Shown: one piece after another, positions 17,597 through 29,676 of the stretch
How the letters are laid out: each line of letters begins with the position of its first letter
Numbering within the stretch: the first letter of the stretch is position 1
DNA from: Xanthobacter autotrophicus Py2
GTDB taxonomy: Bacteria; Pseudomonadota; Alphaproteobacteria; Rhizobiales; Xanthobacteraceae
Length of the DNA stretch: 64,000 nucleotides
Reading direction: 5' to 3'
Assembly (NCBI GenBank): GCA_000017645.1
Contig: CP000781.1
Span: 2,715,501 to 2,779,500, forward strand
The notes under the pieces: model-generated
The model's input: the letters and a program-made list of their open reading frames with translations, nothing else
Told to the model about the DNA's origin: nothing
Databases searched by the model: none
Position numbers and translations under genes: made by a program

Positions 17597-18283
17597 TCAG
17601 ACCGCGTGGCCGATGAGTGCGCCGATGGCGGCAGTGACGGCCATGGCGAAGGCCCCCCAGAAGGTGACGCGCACCGTGGGCTTCAGCAGATCGGCGCCGC
17701 CGACGCGGGCGCCCACCGCGCCGAGCAAGGCGAGGCAGGCCAGGGAGCCGCCCGCCACCACCAGCGGGATCGACCCCTGCGGCGCCACGGCGGTGAGCAC
17801 CAGCGGCAGGGCGGCGCCGGCGGCGAAGGTGCCGGCGGAGGTAAGCGCCGCCTGGATTGGCCGCGCCACCATGTGCTCGGACAGGCCCAGCTCGTCGCGG
17901 GCGTGGGCGGCGAAGGCATCCTTCGCCATCATCTGCTCGGCCACCTTGAGGGCGAGCGCCTTCTCGACGCCGCGCTCCACATAGATCTGCGCCAGCTCGG
18001 CGAGTTCCGCCCGGGGCTGCTCGGCCAGCTCCTTGCGCTCGCGGGCCATGTCCGCCGCCTCGGTGTCGGCCTGGGAGCTGACCGAGACATATTCCCCCGC
18101 CGCCATGGACATGGCGCCCGCCACCAGCCCGGCGACGCCTGCCACCAGGGGCTCGCTCGCGGTGGCGGAGGCGGCGGCGACGCCGATCACGAGGCTCGCC
18201 GTGGAGATGATGCCGTCATTGGCGCCGAGCACCGCCGCCCGCAGCCAGCCGATGCGGGAGATGAGGTGGTTTTCGCGATGCAT
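17597..18283 (-). CDS. VIT1/CCC1-family metal (Fe/Mn) transporter
   Basis: A 228-residue membrane protein with about five helices. The N-terminal pattern HRENHLISRIGWLRAAVLGANDGIIS and the following AGAMSMAAGEYVSVSSQ are typical of VIT/CCC1 transporters that move iron or manganese across membranes. A charged cytoplasmic stretch (about 85-145) has several Glu and Met residues that could bind metal. ATG at 18283 with the ribosome site GGGAG is preferred over an upstream ATG at 18370. It follows the metallo-hydrolase gene on the same strand with a 117-bp gap. Confidence 0.87.
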   Translation of the reverse strand: MHRENHLISRIGWLRAAVLGANDGIISTASLVIGVAAASATASEPLVAGVAGLVAGAMSMAAGEYVSVSSQADTEAADMARERKELAEQPRAELAELAQIYVERGVEKALALKVAEQMMAKDAFAAHARDELGLSEHMVARPIQAALTSAGTFAAGAALPLVLTAVAPQGSIPLVVAGGSLACLALLGAVGARVGGADLLKPTVRVTFWGAFAMAVTAAIGALIGHAV

Positions 18284-18400
18284 GGCGTTGCTCCCTGCGT
18301 CCGGCGCCGATTCTGCCGGGATCACAGCCTGCATACGCCTTTGAATGCAACTGGATATGACGCAGTTCATATACCTTCAGGAAAAGGCGCGCGCCCCTCC

Positions 18401-19186
18401 TCAGGCCGCGAACACGGTCGGGCGGCCGGGCTCCAGCGGGACGAGGCGCTCGGCGATGCCGAGGGTGGCGAAGGCGGCGGCCAGCTCCGTGGCGCTCTCC
18501 TTGAAATGCACCCAGCCGTCGGTGTGGGCGGCGACCAGCGTAGCATCGGGGAAGGCGTTCGCGGTTTCCAGCGCGTCGTTGGCATCCATGGTCATGTGGA
18601 AGCGGCCGCGCGGCTCCGCCGAGCCGGCGAAGACGATGACCACCCTGGGCGCGAACCGCCGCGCCACCTCGGCCACGCCCTCGTAGAACACCGTGTCGCC
18701 GGTGACATAGAGGAGGTCCCCCGGCGCGTCGCGGCCGAGGAGGAAGCCCACCACATCGCCGGAAATGGGTTCGATCCCCGGCGGGCCATGGCGCGCCGGG
18801 GCGGCGGTGACGAACAGCCGGCCCTTGCCCGGCACGTCGAGGGTGGTGGTTTCGAACGGGGCGAGACCGAGGACATTTTCGCCGCCCAGCCGGGTGGCGC
18901 CGGCCTGCGTGGTGAAGACGGTGCCCACCTTGGGCAGCAATGCGCGGCCGGCGTGGTCGAGATTGTCGAGGTGCTGGTCGTGGCTCAGCAGCACCGCGTC
19001 GAGAGGCAGCACCGCCTCGGCCTCGATGGCGGGGCCGACGGTCTTCTCGAAATGCACCGGCGCGGTCTGGTAGAGGCGGGGCGGATCAAAGGTGGGATCG
19101 GTGACGAGGCGCAGGCCATCGATCTCGATCAGCACGGTGGGGCCGCCGATCAGGGTGAGGGTGAGGTCGCCGGGCGAGCTGGTCAT
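18401..19186 (-). CDS. MBL-fold metallo-hydrolase (UlaG-like)
   Basis: A 261-residue protein of the metallo-beta-lactamase fold. A metal-binding stretch SHDQHLDNLD lies at residues 68-77; later ligands are likely in AARHG and in VTGDTVF. Such proteins hydrolyse phosphodiesters, lactones or acyl esters; the substrate is unknown. The gene is divergent from a LysR-type regulator with 69 bp between start codons, a classical arrangement that suggests control by that regulator. Confidence 0.85.
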   Translation of the reverse strand: MTSSPGDLTLTLIGGPTVLIEIDGLRLVTDPTFDPPRLYQTAPVHFEKTVGPAIEAEAVLPLDAVLLSHDQHLDNLDHAGRALLPKVGTVFTTQAGATRLGGENVLGLAPFETTTLDVPGKGRLFVTAAPARHGPPGIEPISGDVVGFLLGRDAPGDLLYVTGDTVFYEGVAEVARRFAPRVVIVFAGSAEPRGRFHMTMDANDALETANAFPDATLVAAHTDGWVHFKESATELAAAFATLGIAERLVPLEPGRPTVFAA

Positions 19187-19255
19187 GGGAAGGCTCCTGT
19201 TTCGCGACGACCATGGCGCGCTTCAGGCTCCGCGAAAATCCGCTATTGTCGCGCA

Positions 19256-20167
19256 ATGGCTGATCGAAATCGCACAGGGCCGGACTGGGAAGACGCTCGC
19301 TTCTTCGCGGCGCTGGCGCGGCATGGCAGCCTGTCCGCCACGGCGCGGGCGCTGGGCGTCAACCACGCCACCGTGGCCCGGCGCGTCGCCGCCATGGAAC
19401 AGGCGCTCGGCGAAAAGCTGTTCGAGCGCCGGCCGGACGGCTATGCGCTCACCGCCGCCGGCACCCGCGCTCTGGAGGCGGCCGACGCCATGGAGAAGGC
19501 GGCCCGCCGCCTGCTGCGGGCGCAGGAGGAGCGGCCGCTGGGCGGCCTCGTGCGCATCGCCGCCACGCCGAGCCTCGCCGACCTCTATCTGGTGTCGCGC
19601 TTCGCTGCCCTCGCGCAGCGCCATCCCGGCATCGACATTGAGATCGTCTCCGACCGGCGGCTGGCGAGCCTCGCCCGCCGCGAGGCCGACATCGCCCTGC
19701 GCCTCGGCGCCCCCAAGGATGCGCGGGGGGTGGATGCGGACGTGATCGCAAGGCGCCTCGCCACCCTCGCCTTCGGCTATTACGGCACGGCGGACTGGCG
19801 CGGCAGGATCGCGGCGGGGGCGGCGCCGGTCTTCGTCGGCTTCGACGAAGCCAACGCCCATCTGCCGGAGTCAGCGTTCCTCGCCCGGCATTTTCCCCGG
19901 TCGCGGCTGGCGGTGCGGGCCAATACCCAGTCCACCCAGGCCATCGCGGCCCGCGCCGGCCATGGCATTGCGCTTCTGCCGCACTTCATTGCGGCGGAGG
20001 AGGGCGTGCTGGTCGCCGTGCCCCTCGTCCCTCTGCCGCCGACGCGCGACCTGTTCCTGCTCACCAACCGCCTGAGCGCGGACGACGGGGCAGTGCGAGC
20101 GGTGCGGGATTTTCTCGCCGAGCTGTTTCACGCGGACGCCGCGTTGTTTTCCGGTCTGGACGATTGA
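19256..20167 (+). CDS. LysR-family transcriptional regulator
   Basis: A 303-residue regulator. The winged helix at about residues 12-70 contains DARFFAALARHGSLSATARALGVNHATVARRVAAMEQ split over the recognition helix, and the C-terminal LysR effector domain begins near residue 95 (GLVRIAATPSLAD). The divergent MBL-fold hydrolase gene is its most likely target, as LysR proteins commonly regulate the facing gene. No effector can be read from the sequence. Confidence 0.9.
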   Translation: MADRNRTGPDWEDARFFAALARHGSLSATARALGVNHATVARRVAAMEQALGEKLFERRPDGYALTAAGTRALEAADAMEKAARRLLRAQEERPLGGLVRIAATPSLADLYLVSRFAALAQRHPGIDIEIVSDRRLASLARREADIALRLGAPKDARGVDADVIARRLATLAFGYYGTADWRGRIAAGAAPVFVGFDEANAHLPESAFLARHFPRSRLAVRANTQSTQAIAARAGHGIALLPHFIAAEEGVLVAVPLVPLPPTRDLFLLTNRLSADDGAVRAVRDFLAELFHADAALFSGLDD

Positions 20168-20330
20168 GACGCGGGCACGCCTTTTACCGCGGCTCCCGCC
20201 TCCCTATCTGAAGGACGGGGCGATCCGCTGGAGCACGCGCCGGCACGCTTGCGGGGCGGGCCGGGCAACGCGCGCTCTTTCCTGAAGTCTGGTGCCGGGC
20301 GCGGCACCAGCGCGGTTGAGGCAGGGTCTC

Positions 20331-21341
<1,011 letters not shown>

Positions 21342-21358
21342 GGGCTGAGGGCTGACCC

Positions 21359-21790
21359 TCAGCTCTTCAGCGTGGCGTCGAGGCTGATGGCGGCGCGGAT
21401 CACCTTGGAGAGGGGGCAGTTGGCCTTGGCAGTGTCCGCCAGTTCCGCGAACTGCTCCGGGGTGGCGCCGGGGACGATGCCTGTGAGGGTGAGGTCCACG
21501 GCGGTGATCTCGTAGCCCGCCTCCTTCTTCTCCAGCGACACCTTGGCGGAGGTCTGGAGATCGGTGGCGGTGAGGCCGGCCCCGCCGAGGATGAGCGAGA
21601 GCGCCATGGTGAAGCAGGCGGCGTGGGCGGCGCCCAGAAGCTCCTCGGGGTTCGAGCCCTTCTGGTTCTCAAAGCGGCTGGCGAAGCCGTAGGGATAGGC
21701 GGACAGCGCGCCGCTCTCGGTGGAGATCGCGCCCTTGCCGTCCTTGATGCCGCCGCTCCACTGGGCCGAGCCGGTGCGGATGATCGCCAT
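21359..21790 (-). CDS. osmC: OsmC-family peroxiredoxin
   Basis: A 143-residue protein of the OsmC/Ohr family, thiol peroxidases for organic hydroperoxides. The two redox cysteines are Cys59 (HAACFTMALS) and Cys125 (KANCPLSKVI). The N-terminal TGSAQWSGGIKDGKG and PEELLGAAHAACF are typical of the OsmC branch. ATG at 21790 fits the family N-terminus. It stands alone, stop facing the monooxygenase gene 17 bp away. OhrR or general-stress control is common for the family but no site was recognised here. Confidence 0.92.
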   Translation of the reverse strand: MAIIRTGSAQWSGGIKDGKGAISTESGALSAYPYGFASRFENQKGSNPEELLGAAHAACFTMALSLILGGAGLTATDLQTSAKVSLEKKEAGYEITAVDLTLTGIVPGATPEQFAELADTAKANCPLSKVIRAAISLDATLKS

Positions 21791-22094
21791 GTTCGTCTCC
21801 TTGTTGGTCCGGGGGGCCTGTCGCGGGCGAGGACCGTGCCCATCGGTTTCGGCGCCCGACCTCGGGCTCAACAATCGGGCGGGCAAATCGTTCACTTCCG
21901 GTTGGCGCTTTTTTGTCCACGCGGGGGCCGCCGCGCGCGTTCCGGCCCCCGGCGGAAACGTTCGGATACGGACGGAAAACAAACGATGCGCCCGGGTCCT
22001 ATTGCGGTCACCTCGACCGTGACACTGGGGCCATGAACCGGCCCACCCCCTCGACCCCTTCCGCTCCCGCCTCTGTGCGCCGGGACGTCCCGGC
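21791..22094. other. 304-bp divergent gap, osmC / efflux operon
   Basis: It contains both promoters and a perfect 16-bp palindrome immediately before the efflux operon start. A short T-run (TTTTTTG, about 21910) is the only AT-rich patch. No other feature is evident. Confidence 0.55.
22079..22094. promoter_or_regulatory. 16-bp perfect palindrome abutting the efflux operon start
   Basis: GCCGGGACGTCCCGGC ends at the base before the ATG at 22095. It could be an operator or an mRNA hairpin masking translation initiation. Confidence 0.45.
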
Positions 22095-23639
22095 ATGGCG
22101 TCCATGACGCATCGGGTGTTGGCGCGGGTTCGGGCGCAGGTTCCGACGCGGATTCTGGCACGGGTGGCGGCCGGGCCGCTGGCGGCGCTGGTGCTGTCGG
22201 GCTGCGCCGTGGGGCCGGGCTACGAGACACCGCAACTCGCCATGCCCGACCACTGGAGCAGCGGGCGCGGCGCGAGGGCGGAGGTCGCGCCGCAGCTCCA
22301 GCGCTGGTGGCGACGGCTGGGCGATGGCGTGCTCGACGGGCTGATGGAGGAAGCGGTGGCCGGCAATCTCGACGTGGCGACTGCCAAGGCCAAGGTGCGT
22401 GCGGCCCGTGCCACCTATCGCGAGCAGGTGGGCGCCCTGTTTCCGCAGGTCACCGGCAACGCCTCCGCCACACGGGGCGACAATGGCGGCAACGTGGGGT
22501 CGGGGGGCGATGTCACCGTCGCCAGCACCTATGGCCAGTATCAGGCGGGGCTCGACGCCAGCTGGGAAATCGACCTGTTCGGCGCCAACCGCCGGGGCGT
22601 GGAGGCCGCTGCCTACGGCTCGGATGCAGCGGTGGACGATCTCGACGCCGCCCTCGTCACCCTCGTGGGCGACGTGGCCACCAATTATATCGACGCGCGC
22701 GGATATCAGGCGCGCATCGCGCTCGCCCGCCGCACCGCGAGCGCCCAGCGCGAGACCGCCGCGCTGACCAGGCGCAAGCTCGACGCCGGCGGCGCCTCTG
22801 CTCTGGATGCCGCCAATGCGGCCGGGCAGGCGGCCAGTACCGAGGCGGACATTCCAGAGCTTGAAGCGGCCTATGCCCAGAGCGTGCATCGCCTGTCCGT
22901 GCTCACGGGGCGGGAGCCGGCGGCGCTCACCGGACGGTTGGAGCGTCCGCGCGCGGTACCGGCGCCGCGCCTGCCGGTGCCCAAGGGCATTCCAGCGCAG
23001 GTGCTCACCGCCCGCCCGGACGTGCGCGCCGCCGAGCGGCGGCTGGGCCAGTCCACGGCGCTGGTGGGGCAGGCGACGGCCAACCGCTATCCCTCCATCA
23101 GCCTCGCCGGCACGCTCAACACCACCGGAACGCAACTGGGGGATCTGGCGCGCGGCTCCTCCATCAGCTGGTCGTTCGGGCCGACACTGACGGTGCCGAT
23201 CTTCACCGGCGGGCAGCTCAAGGCGGCGCAGGAACTGGCGGAGGCAGAGCGCGACCAGTCGTTCCTCGCCTATCGCGCGGCGGTGCTCACCGCGCTGGAG
23301 GATGTGGAGAATGCCTCCGTCTCCCTCGGCAAGCAGCGCCTGAAGGCCGGCCGGCTCGCCGCCTCCGCCGCCTCCTACCGCGAGGCGGGGCGGCTCTCCC
23401 ACGCGCTCTATGGGGCGGGCTCGTCGAGCTTCCTCGACGTGCTCACCGCCGAGCGCTCGCTCTATGCGGCCGAGACGGCGCTGATCGAGAGCCGGGTGGC
23501 GGTGGCGACCTATTATGTGGCGCTCAACAAGGCGCTGGGCGGCGGCTGGGACGGGGCGGTGGACACGACCACGCCGGTGGTCGTGGACGACAATACCGGC
23601 CCCCATTTCGCGCGCCTGCCGGCGTCGGCAATCCAGTGA
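22095..23639 (+). CDS. NodT-family outer-membrane efflux lipoprotein (TolC-like)
   Basis: A 514-residue outer-membrane factor. The lipobox LSGC gives Cys37 as the lipidation site, followed by AVGPGYETPQL, typical of NodT/OprM lipoproteins. Two OEP repeats follow, with the conserved GLDASWEIDLFGANRRG and FGPTLTVPIFTGGQLKA blocks. It forms the outer channel of the tripartite exporter encoded with the next two genes. ATG at 22095 or 22104 are both possible; the downstream start would remove three residues. It is the first gene of the operon. Confidence 0.9.
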   Translation: MASMTHRVLARVRAQVPTRILARVAAGPLAALVLSGCAVGPGYETPQLAMPDHWSSGRGARAEVAPQLQRWWRRLGDGVLDGLMEEAVAGNLDVATAKAKVRAARATYREQVGALFPQVTGNASATRGDNGGNVGSGGDVTVASTYGQYQAGLDASWEIDLFGANRRGVEAAAYGSDAAVDDLDAALVTLVGDVATNYIDARGYQARIALARRTASAQRETAALTRRKLDAGGASALDAANAAGQAASTEADIPELEAAYAQSVHRLSVLTGREPAALTGRLERPRAVPAPRLPVPKGIPAQVLTARPDVRAAERRLGQSTALVGQATANRYPSISLAGTLNTTGTQLGDLARGSSISWSFGPTLTVPIFTGGQLKAAQELAEAERDQSFLAYRAAVLTALEDVENASVSLGKQRLKAGRLAASAASYREAGRLSHALYGAGSSSFLDVLTAERSLYAAETALIESRVAVATYYVALNKALGGGWDGAVDTTTPVVVDDNTGPHFARLPASAIQ

Positions 23640-23649
23640 GGCCGTCGGC

Positions 23650-24936
23650 ATGAACGCGCTTCCGCCCTTCGATCCGGCGCCGGCCGCCACCCACCGCGAC
23701 CCCGCGCCCAAGCTGCCCGCGCGCCCGTCGCGCCGGCTCTGGCGCTGGGGCGCGCTCGCGGTGCTGCTTGCGGTCGCGGCCTATGGCTATTCCCGATTCA
23801 CCGCGCCCGATCCCGGCAGCGCGCTGATGACTGCTGTCGTCACCCGGGGCGACGTGGCCGAGACCGTGCTCGCCAGCGGCACGCTGAAGCCGTCGCGGCT
23901 GGTGGCGGTGGGCGCGCAGGCGTCCGGCCGCATCACCTCGGTCAAGGTGCGGCTGGGGCAGAAGGTGACGGCCGGCGACCTCGTGGCCGAGATCGATTCC
24001 GTCACCCAGCAGAACGCGCTCGGCACGGCGGAGGCGTCGCTCGCCAATGTCCGCGCCCAGAAGGCGGAGAAGGAGGCGACCCTCGGCCTCAACGAGCAGA
24101 CGCTGGCCCGCCAGCGCACCATGGTGGCGCAGAAGGCGGTGTCGCAGGCCGATTTCGAGACCGCCGAGGCCGCCGTGAAGGTCACCCGCGCCCAGCTCGC
24201 GGCGCTGGAGGCGCAGATCGTGGAGGCCGCCATCGCGGTGGAGACGGCCCGCGCCAACCTCGGCTACACCCGCATCACCGCCCCCATCGACGGCACGGTG
24301 CTCGCCCTCGTGGCCCAGGAGGGCCAGACGGTGAACGCGACCCAGTCGGCGCCCACCATCGTCATCCTCGGCGCCCTCGACGTGATGACGGTGCGGGCGG
24401 AAATCTCCGAAGCCGACATCGTGAAGGTGGCACCAAGCATGTCCCTGTGGTTCACCATCCTCGGCGCCCCGGACATCCGCTATGACGGCAAGCTCGCGTT
24501 CATCGAGCCGGCGCCGGAAACGATCAAGACCGACAGCAGCTTCACCACCACGAGCACATCTTCTTCTTCGTCGTCTTCTTCCTCGTCCAGTTCTTCCTCA
24601 GCCATCTACTACATGGGCCTGTTCGACGTGCCGAACCCGGAGGGGCGGCTGCGCACCTACATGACGGCGGAGGTGCACATCGTCCTCGGCGAGGCCAAAG
24701 GGGTGCTCACCGTTCCCGCCACCGCGCTCGAGCGCGACGGGGCGGGCGACAGCGTGCGCGTGGTGGAGCCGGACGGCACGCTGGCGCGGCGCAAGGTGGA
24801 GGTGGGTCTCAACGACAAGATCACCGCCGAGATCCGCTCCGGGCTGAAGGCGGGCGAGCGGGTGGTGACCGGCGAGAAGGTGCAGGGCGCCGCCACGGCC
24901 TCGCGCATGCCCGGCCCGCCGCCCATGGGGTTCTAG
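23650..24936 (+). CDS. macA: MacA-like periplasmic adaptor (HlyD family)
   Basis: A 428-residue membrane-fusion protein. A single N-terminal anchor at about residues 33-52 is followed by a lipoyl/coiled-coil hairpin (about 65-230) with [21 protein letters not shown], and by beta-barrel domains. An unusual run of 14 serines sits at residues 304-317, just before [17 protein letters not shown], in the beta-barrel region. It would bridge the NodT channel and the MacB ATPase. It starts 10 bp after the channel gene and ends 2 bp before macB. Confidence 0.9.
   Translation: MNALPPFDPAPAATHRDPAPKLPARPSRRLWRWGALAVLLAVAAYGYSRFTAPDPGSALMTAVVTRGDVAETVLASGTLKPSRLVAVGAQASGRITSVKVRLGQKVTAGDLVAEIDSVTQQNALGTAEASLANVRAQKAEKEATLGLNEQTLARQRTMVAQKAVSQADFETAEAAVKVTRAQLAALEAQIVEAAIAVETARANLGYTRITAPIDGTVLALVAQEGQTVNATQSAPTIVILGALDVMTVRAEISEADIVKVAPSMSLWFTILGAPDIRYDGKLAFIEPAPETIKTDSSFTTTSTSSSSSSSSSSSSSSAIYYMGLFDVPNPEGRLRTYMTAEVHIVLGEAKGVLTVPATALERDGAGDSVRVVEPDGTLARRKVEVGLNDKITAEIRSGLKAGERVVTGEKVQGAATASRMPGPPPMGF
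24559..24600 (+). repeat. Serine-codon tract in macA
   Basis: Fourteen consecutive Ser codons (a mix of TCT, TCG, TCC, AGT, TCA) give a 42-bp pyrimidine-rich, TC-repeat-like stretch. The mixed codons argue against very recent slippage, but the TCT/TCC runs could still slip. Confidence 0.85.
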
Positions 24937-24938
24937 CC

Positions 24939-26969
<2,031 letters not shown>

Positions 26970-27049
26970 AGCGGTTTCGAGGACCGGGCGGGCCTCACAT
27001 CCATTGGGCGGCACAGCAGTTGCTTTATAGAATTGAAAGGCGAACCGTC

Positions 27050-27778
27050 ATGACCCAACCCTGCGCCAGAACCGCCGCCGCCCCCGTTGTGGCCCCCGCC
27101 AGCCGTGAGGCCGACACGCGCAGTGCCGACCGCGCGCGCTCCGGCCGCGCGCGCTGGCGGCTGTGGCTGATGCGGGCGCTGGCGGTGGGCGGCATCGTCG
27201 GCCTGTGCCTCGTCTTGTGGAATCGCATCCCCCTGCACACCCGCATGATCTGGAAAAGCTACCGCGTGGCGCTGATGACGGGCGCGCCGGTGCTGGCCCT
27301 CGGCGACAGCATCACCTTTCAGGCCGCGCCTTCCCACCTGTGCGGGACCAAGGTGCTGAATTCCGGCATCCCGGGCGACCGGATCGACGATCTTCTCGCC
27401 CGCGCGCCCATGTTCAGCCGGCTGGCGACGCCCCGGCAGGTGGTGGTGGCCATCGGCGTCAACGACGCCCGCACCGGCCACATGGACATCGGGACCTGGG
27501 CCGCCAAGTACCGCACCCTGCTGGGCTATTTCCCCAAGAGCGCGCTGGTGCTGGTGGAGGTCAATCCGGTCGACCTCGGCAATCCGCACTATCTGCCGGT
27601 GCATGACCGGGACTTCATCGCCAGCCAGAACGCCGCCATTCGCGTGCTGGCGGGCGAGACCGGCGCCCGCGTGGTGACAGCGCCGGCCGCCTCTCCCACC
27701 ATGGATGGGCTCCACCCCGACAAGACCGGCGTGGTCCTGTGGCAGCAGCGGCTGGCGGCGGTCGCCTGCGCGGGGTGA
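27050..27778 (+). CDS. Membrane-anchored SGNH/GDSL hydrolase
   Basis: A 242-residue protein. After a basic N-terminus there is one membrane segment at about residues 38-58, then a periplasmic SGNH domain: block I LALGDSITF (catalytic Ser), block III GVNDAR (Asn), and block V DGLHPDKTG (Asp, His). The family cleaves ester bonds on sugars, lipids or peptidoglycan O-acetyl groups; the substrate is not evident. It follows macB by 80 bp on the same strand. ATG 27050 is preferred to frame extension into macB. Confidence 0.82.
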   Translation: MTQPCARTAAAPVVAPASREADTRSADRARSGRARWRLWLMRALAVGGIVGLCLVLWNRIPLHTRMIWKSYRVALMTGAPVLALGDSITFQAAPSHLCGTKVLNSGIPGDRIDDLLARAPMFSRLATPRQVVVAIGVNDARTGHMDIGTWAAKYRTLLGYFPKSALVLVEVNPVDLGNPHYLPVHDRDFIASQNAAIRVLAGETGARVVTAPAASPTMDGLHPDKTGVVLWQQRLAAVACAG

Positions 27779-27962
27779 CGCTTGTGGGTTGATCGGGGTG
27801 GCCGTGGCAGGCCGCCCGGCCGCTGCGACATGGCGCGCCGGATCAAGCCCGGCGGCAGGTGGGGTTCCGCTTTCCGGCCTGAGGCCCCTATAAGGGCCAC
27901 CGCCCGCGCGCGAGCCGGTGCGTGACCCACTCAGGAAGCCGCAGCCCGGGAAACCGCATCTC

Positions 27963-28748
27963 ATGAGTTCCATTCTGGCGAGCCTGCTCGCGCTCTTCGC
28001 CATCTGCGGCAGCGCGGTTATCGGCCTCTGGCTGGCCCCCAAGCTGCCGGAGCACCACCTGACCGGGGAAACCGGCACCGCCGTGTCCGTATCCATGGCG
28101 GTGGTGGGCACGCTGGCGGCGCTGGTGCTGGGGCTGATGGTGAACAGCGCCTCGTCCTCCTACAGCGCTCGCACCACGGCCATCGAGGCGCTGGCCGCCG
28201 ACATCATCAAGCTCAACCGCGTGCTGCTCGGCTACGGCGTCGAGACCGCCGGCATCCGCGACGGGCTCGCCGCCTATGCCCGTGCCAAGGCGAACGAGAT
28301 TTCCAAGCCCGTCTCCACCACCGACGAGGTGGGGGTGACCACCCTGCACGAGCTGGAAGCCCTCAACGACGAGGTGCTGCGGCTGGAGCCGAAGACCGAC
28401 CGCGAGCGGCACATCCAGGCCCGCGCCATCAGCATCCTGGAAAACATGGTCGATGCGCGCTGGACGCTGGTGGAGAAGTCCAAGATGGTGATGCCCGCCC
28501 CGTTCTTCGTGATGCTGGTGGCGTGGCTGTCGCTGCTGTTCGCGAGCTTTGGCCTGTTCGCGCCGCGCAACGCCACCGTCATGGCCTTCCTGCTGCTGGG
28601 GGCCTCCGCCATCGCCGGCTGCGTGTTCATCATCCTGGAGCTGGGGGCGCCCTCGCAGGGGCTGATCCGGCCCTCGGCGGACCCGCTCTACCAGGTGGTG
28701 CGGGAACTCCAGATCACCATCGTGCGCCCCGTCCATGGGCCGGCCTGA
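27963..28748 (+). CDS. Bestrophin-like (DUF4239) membrane protein
   Basis: A 261-residue integral membrane protein with helices near residues 4-24, 40-62, 178-198 and 203-225, and a cytoplasmic helical part between (about 70-170). The pattern SVSMAVVGTLAALVLGLMVNSA with SSSYSARTTAIEALAADIIKLNRVL is typical of DUF4239 proteins, which are annotated as bestrophin-like. An anion-channel role is possible by remote similarity only. The frame opens 45 bp upstream but ATG at 27963 starts at the first helix. Confidence 0.78.
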   Translation: MSSILASLLALFAICGSAVIGLWLAPKLPEHHLTGETGTAVSVSMAVVGTLAALVLGLMVNSASSSYSARTTAIEALAADIIKLNRVLLGYGVETAGIRDGLAAYARAKANEISKPVSTTDEVGVTTLHELEALNDEVLRLEPKTDRERHIQARAISILENMVDARWTLVEKSKMVMPAPFFVMLVAWLSLLFASFGLFAPRNATVMAFLLLGASAIAGCVFIILELGAPSQGLIRPSADPLYQVVRELQITIVRPVHGPA

Positions 28749-28769
28749 ACCTGCCCGGGACGACAGGGT

Positions 28770-28804
28770 GGCACCAAGGTAAGGCATGCTGCCCTTGTGG
28801 TGCT
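28770..28804 (+). promoter_or_regulatory. Hairpin in the leader of the thioesterase gene
   Basis: GGCACCAAGG and CCTTGTGGTGCT can pair with a two-base bulge; the loop contains GCATGC. It lies 22 bp after the DUF4239 stop. No U-run follows, so it could be a structured leader or a weak terminator. Confidence 0.35.
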
Positions 28805-28881
28805 GAAATCCTGCCGCAACGCAGCAAGAGCCCTTGAGCGGTCTGGCTTTTCACGCTTACTCTCGGCGTGAGGGGCACGCC

Positions 28882-28944
28882 ATGCAGATGATCCGACACG
28901 TCCGTTCCGTGATGCGCCGCAGCACCCGCGCTGGGAGGGCCTGA
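28882..28944 (+). CDS. Possible 20-residue leader peptide
   Basis: ATG CAG ATG ATC ... TGA encodes a 20-residue Arg-rich peptide (MQMIRHVRSVMRRSTRAGRA) whose stop lies 3 bp before the thioesterase ATG. There is no strong ribosome site (AGGGGCACGCC). It could be a translational-coupling leader or chance; I cannot distinguish these. Confidence 0.25.
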   Translation: MQMIRHVRSVMRRSTRAGRA

Positions 28945-28947
28945 GCC

Positions 28948-29658
28948 ATGCGGCTCGTCTGCCTGCCCCATGCCGGAGCCTCGGCGGCGCTGTTCCGGCC
29001 CTGGAAGGTCACGCTCTCCGGCATCGCCACCGTGGACAGCCCGGAGCTGCCGGGCCGCGGCACCCGCTACGGCGCCCCCTTCGCCACCGACATGGCGGCA
29101 CTGGCGGATGATCTTGCCGACACGCTGGCGCAGCGCACCGTGCCGCTGGTGCTCTATGGCCATTCCATGGGCGCGCTTTTGGCCTTCGAGGTGGCGCGAT
29201 CGCTGGCCCGGCAGGGGGTGAGCGTGGCCGGGCTGGTGCTGTCGGGCCGCGCCGCGCCGCATCTCGACGGCCCGCCCCGCGCCCGCCACACCATGACCGA
29301 CGCCGAGCTCGTGGCCGAGCTGACCGCCATCGGCGGCACCTCGAAGGAGGTGCTGGCCCAGCCGGACCTGCTCGCCATGACCCTGCCCGCCGTGCGTGCC
29401 GACTTCCGCATGGTGGACACCTACGCCTTCAAGCCCGGCCCGGCGCTGGCGGTGCCCGCCATCATCCTCGGCGGCTCCCAGGATGCCGCGACCCCGCCGG
29501 AAACCCTCCACGCCTGGAGCGCGCTGATCAGTGGCCCGCTCACGGTGGAGCTGTGGCCCGGCGGCCATTTCTTCGTGCGCGACCAGGAAGCGCGGCTGCT
29601 CGCCCTGCTGGCCAAGGTCATCCCCGCCTGGCGCGCCGCCCGCGCCGCTGTCGTCTGA
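28948..29658 (+). CDS. Type II thioesterase (GrsT-like)
   Basis: A 236-residue alpha/beta hydrolase of the editing-thioesterase family that clears misloaded acyl groups from carrier proteins of non-ribosomal peptide or polyketide synthases. It shows the N-terminal LVCLPHAGASAALFRPW, GHSMGA with nucleophile Ser73, GGSQDAATPPE with the acid and PGGHFFV with the catalytic His. The PPTase gene follows after 18 bp. No synthase module is in this window, so its partner assembly line must lie elsewhere or the protein has another acyl-thioester substrate. A good ribosome site (GGGAGGG) precedes the ATG. Confidence 0.9.
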   Translation: MRLVCLPHAGASAALFRPWKVTLSGIATVDSPELPGRGTRYGAPFATDMAALADDLADTLAQRTVPLVLYGHSMGALLAFEVARSLARQGVSVAGLVLSGRAAPHLDGPPRARHTMTDAELVAELTAIGGTSKEVLAQPDLLAMTLPAVRADFRMVDTYAFKPGPALAVPAIILGGSQDAATPPETLHAWSALISGPLTVELWPGGHFFVRDQEARLLALLAKVIPAWRAARAAVV

Positions 29659-29676
29659 GCGAGACGGGTCAGGCCC

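Noticed and set aside
27822..27862. Possible further REP-like copy
   Set aside because: Only the core CCGGATCAAGCCCGGC is similar; the flanks do not match, so it is at best a decayed remnant.
28749..28947. Known riboswitch class in the thioesterase leader
   Set aside because: No consensus element of cobalamin, TPP, SAM, FMN, fluoride, glycine or guanidine riboswitches could be found by eye; kept only as a structured leader.
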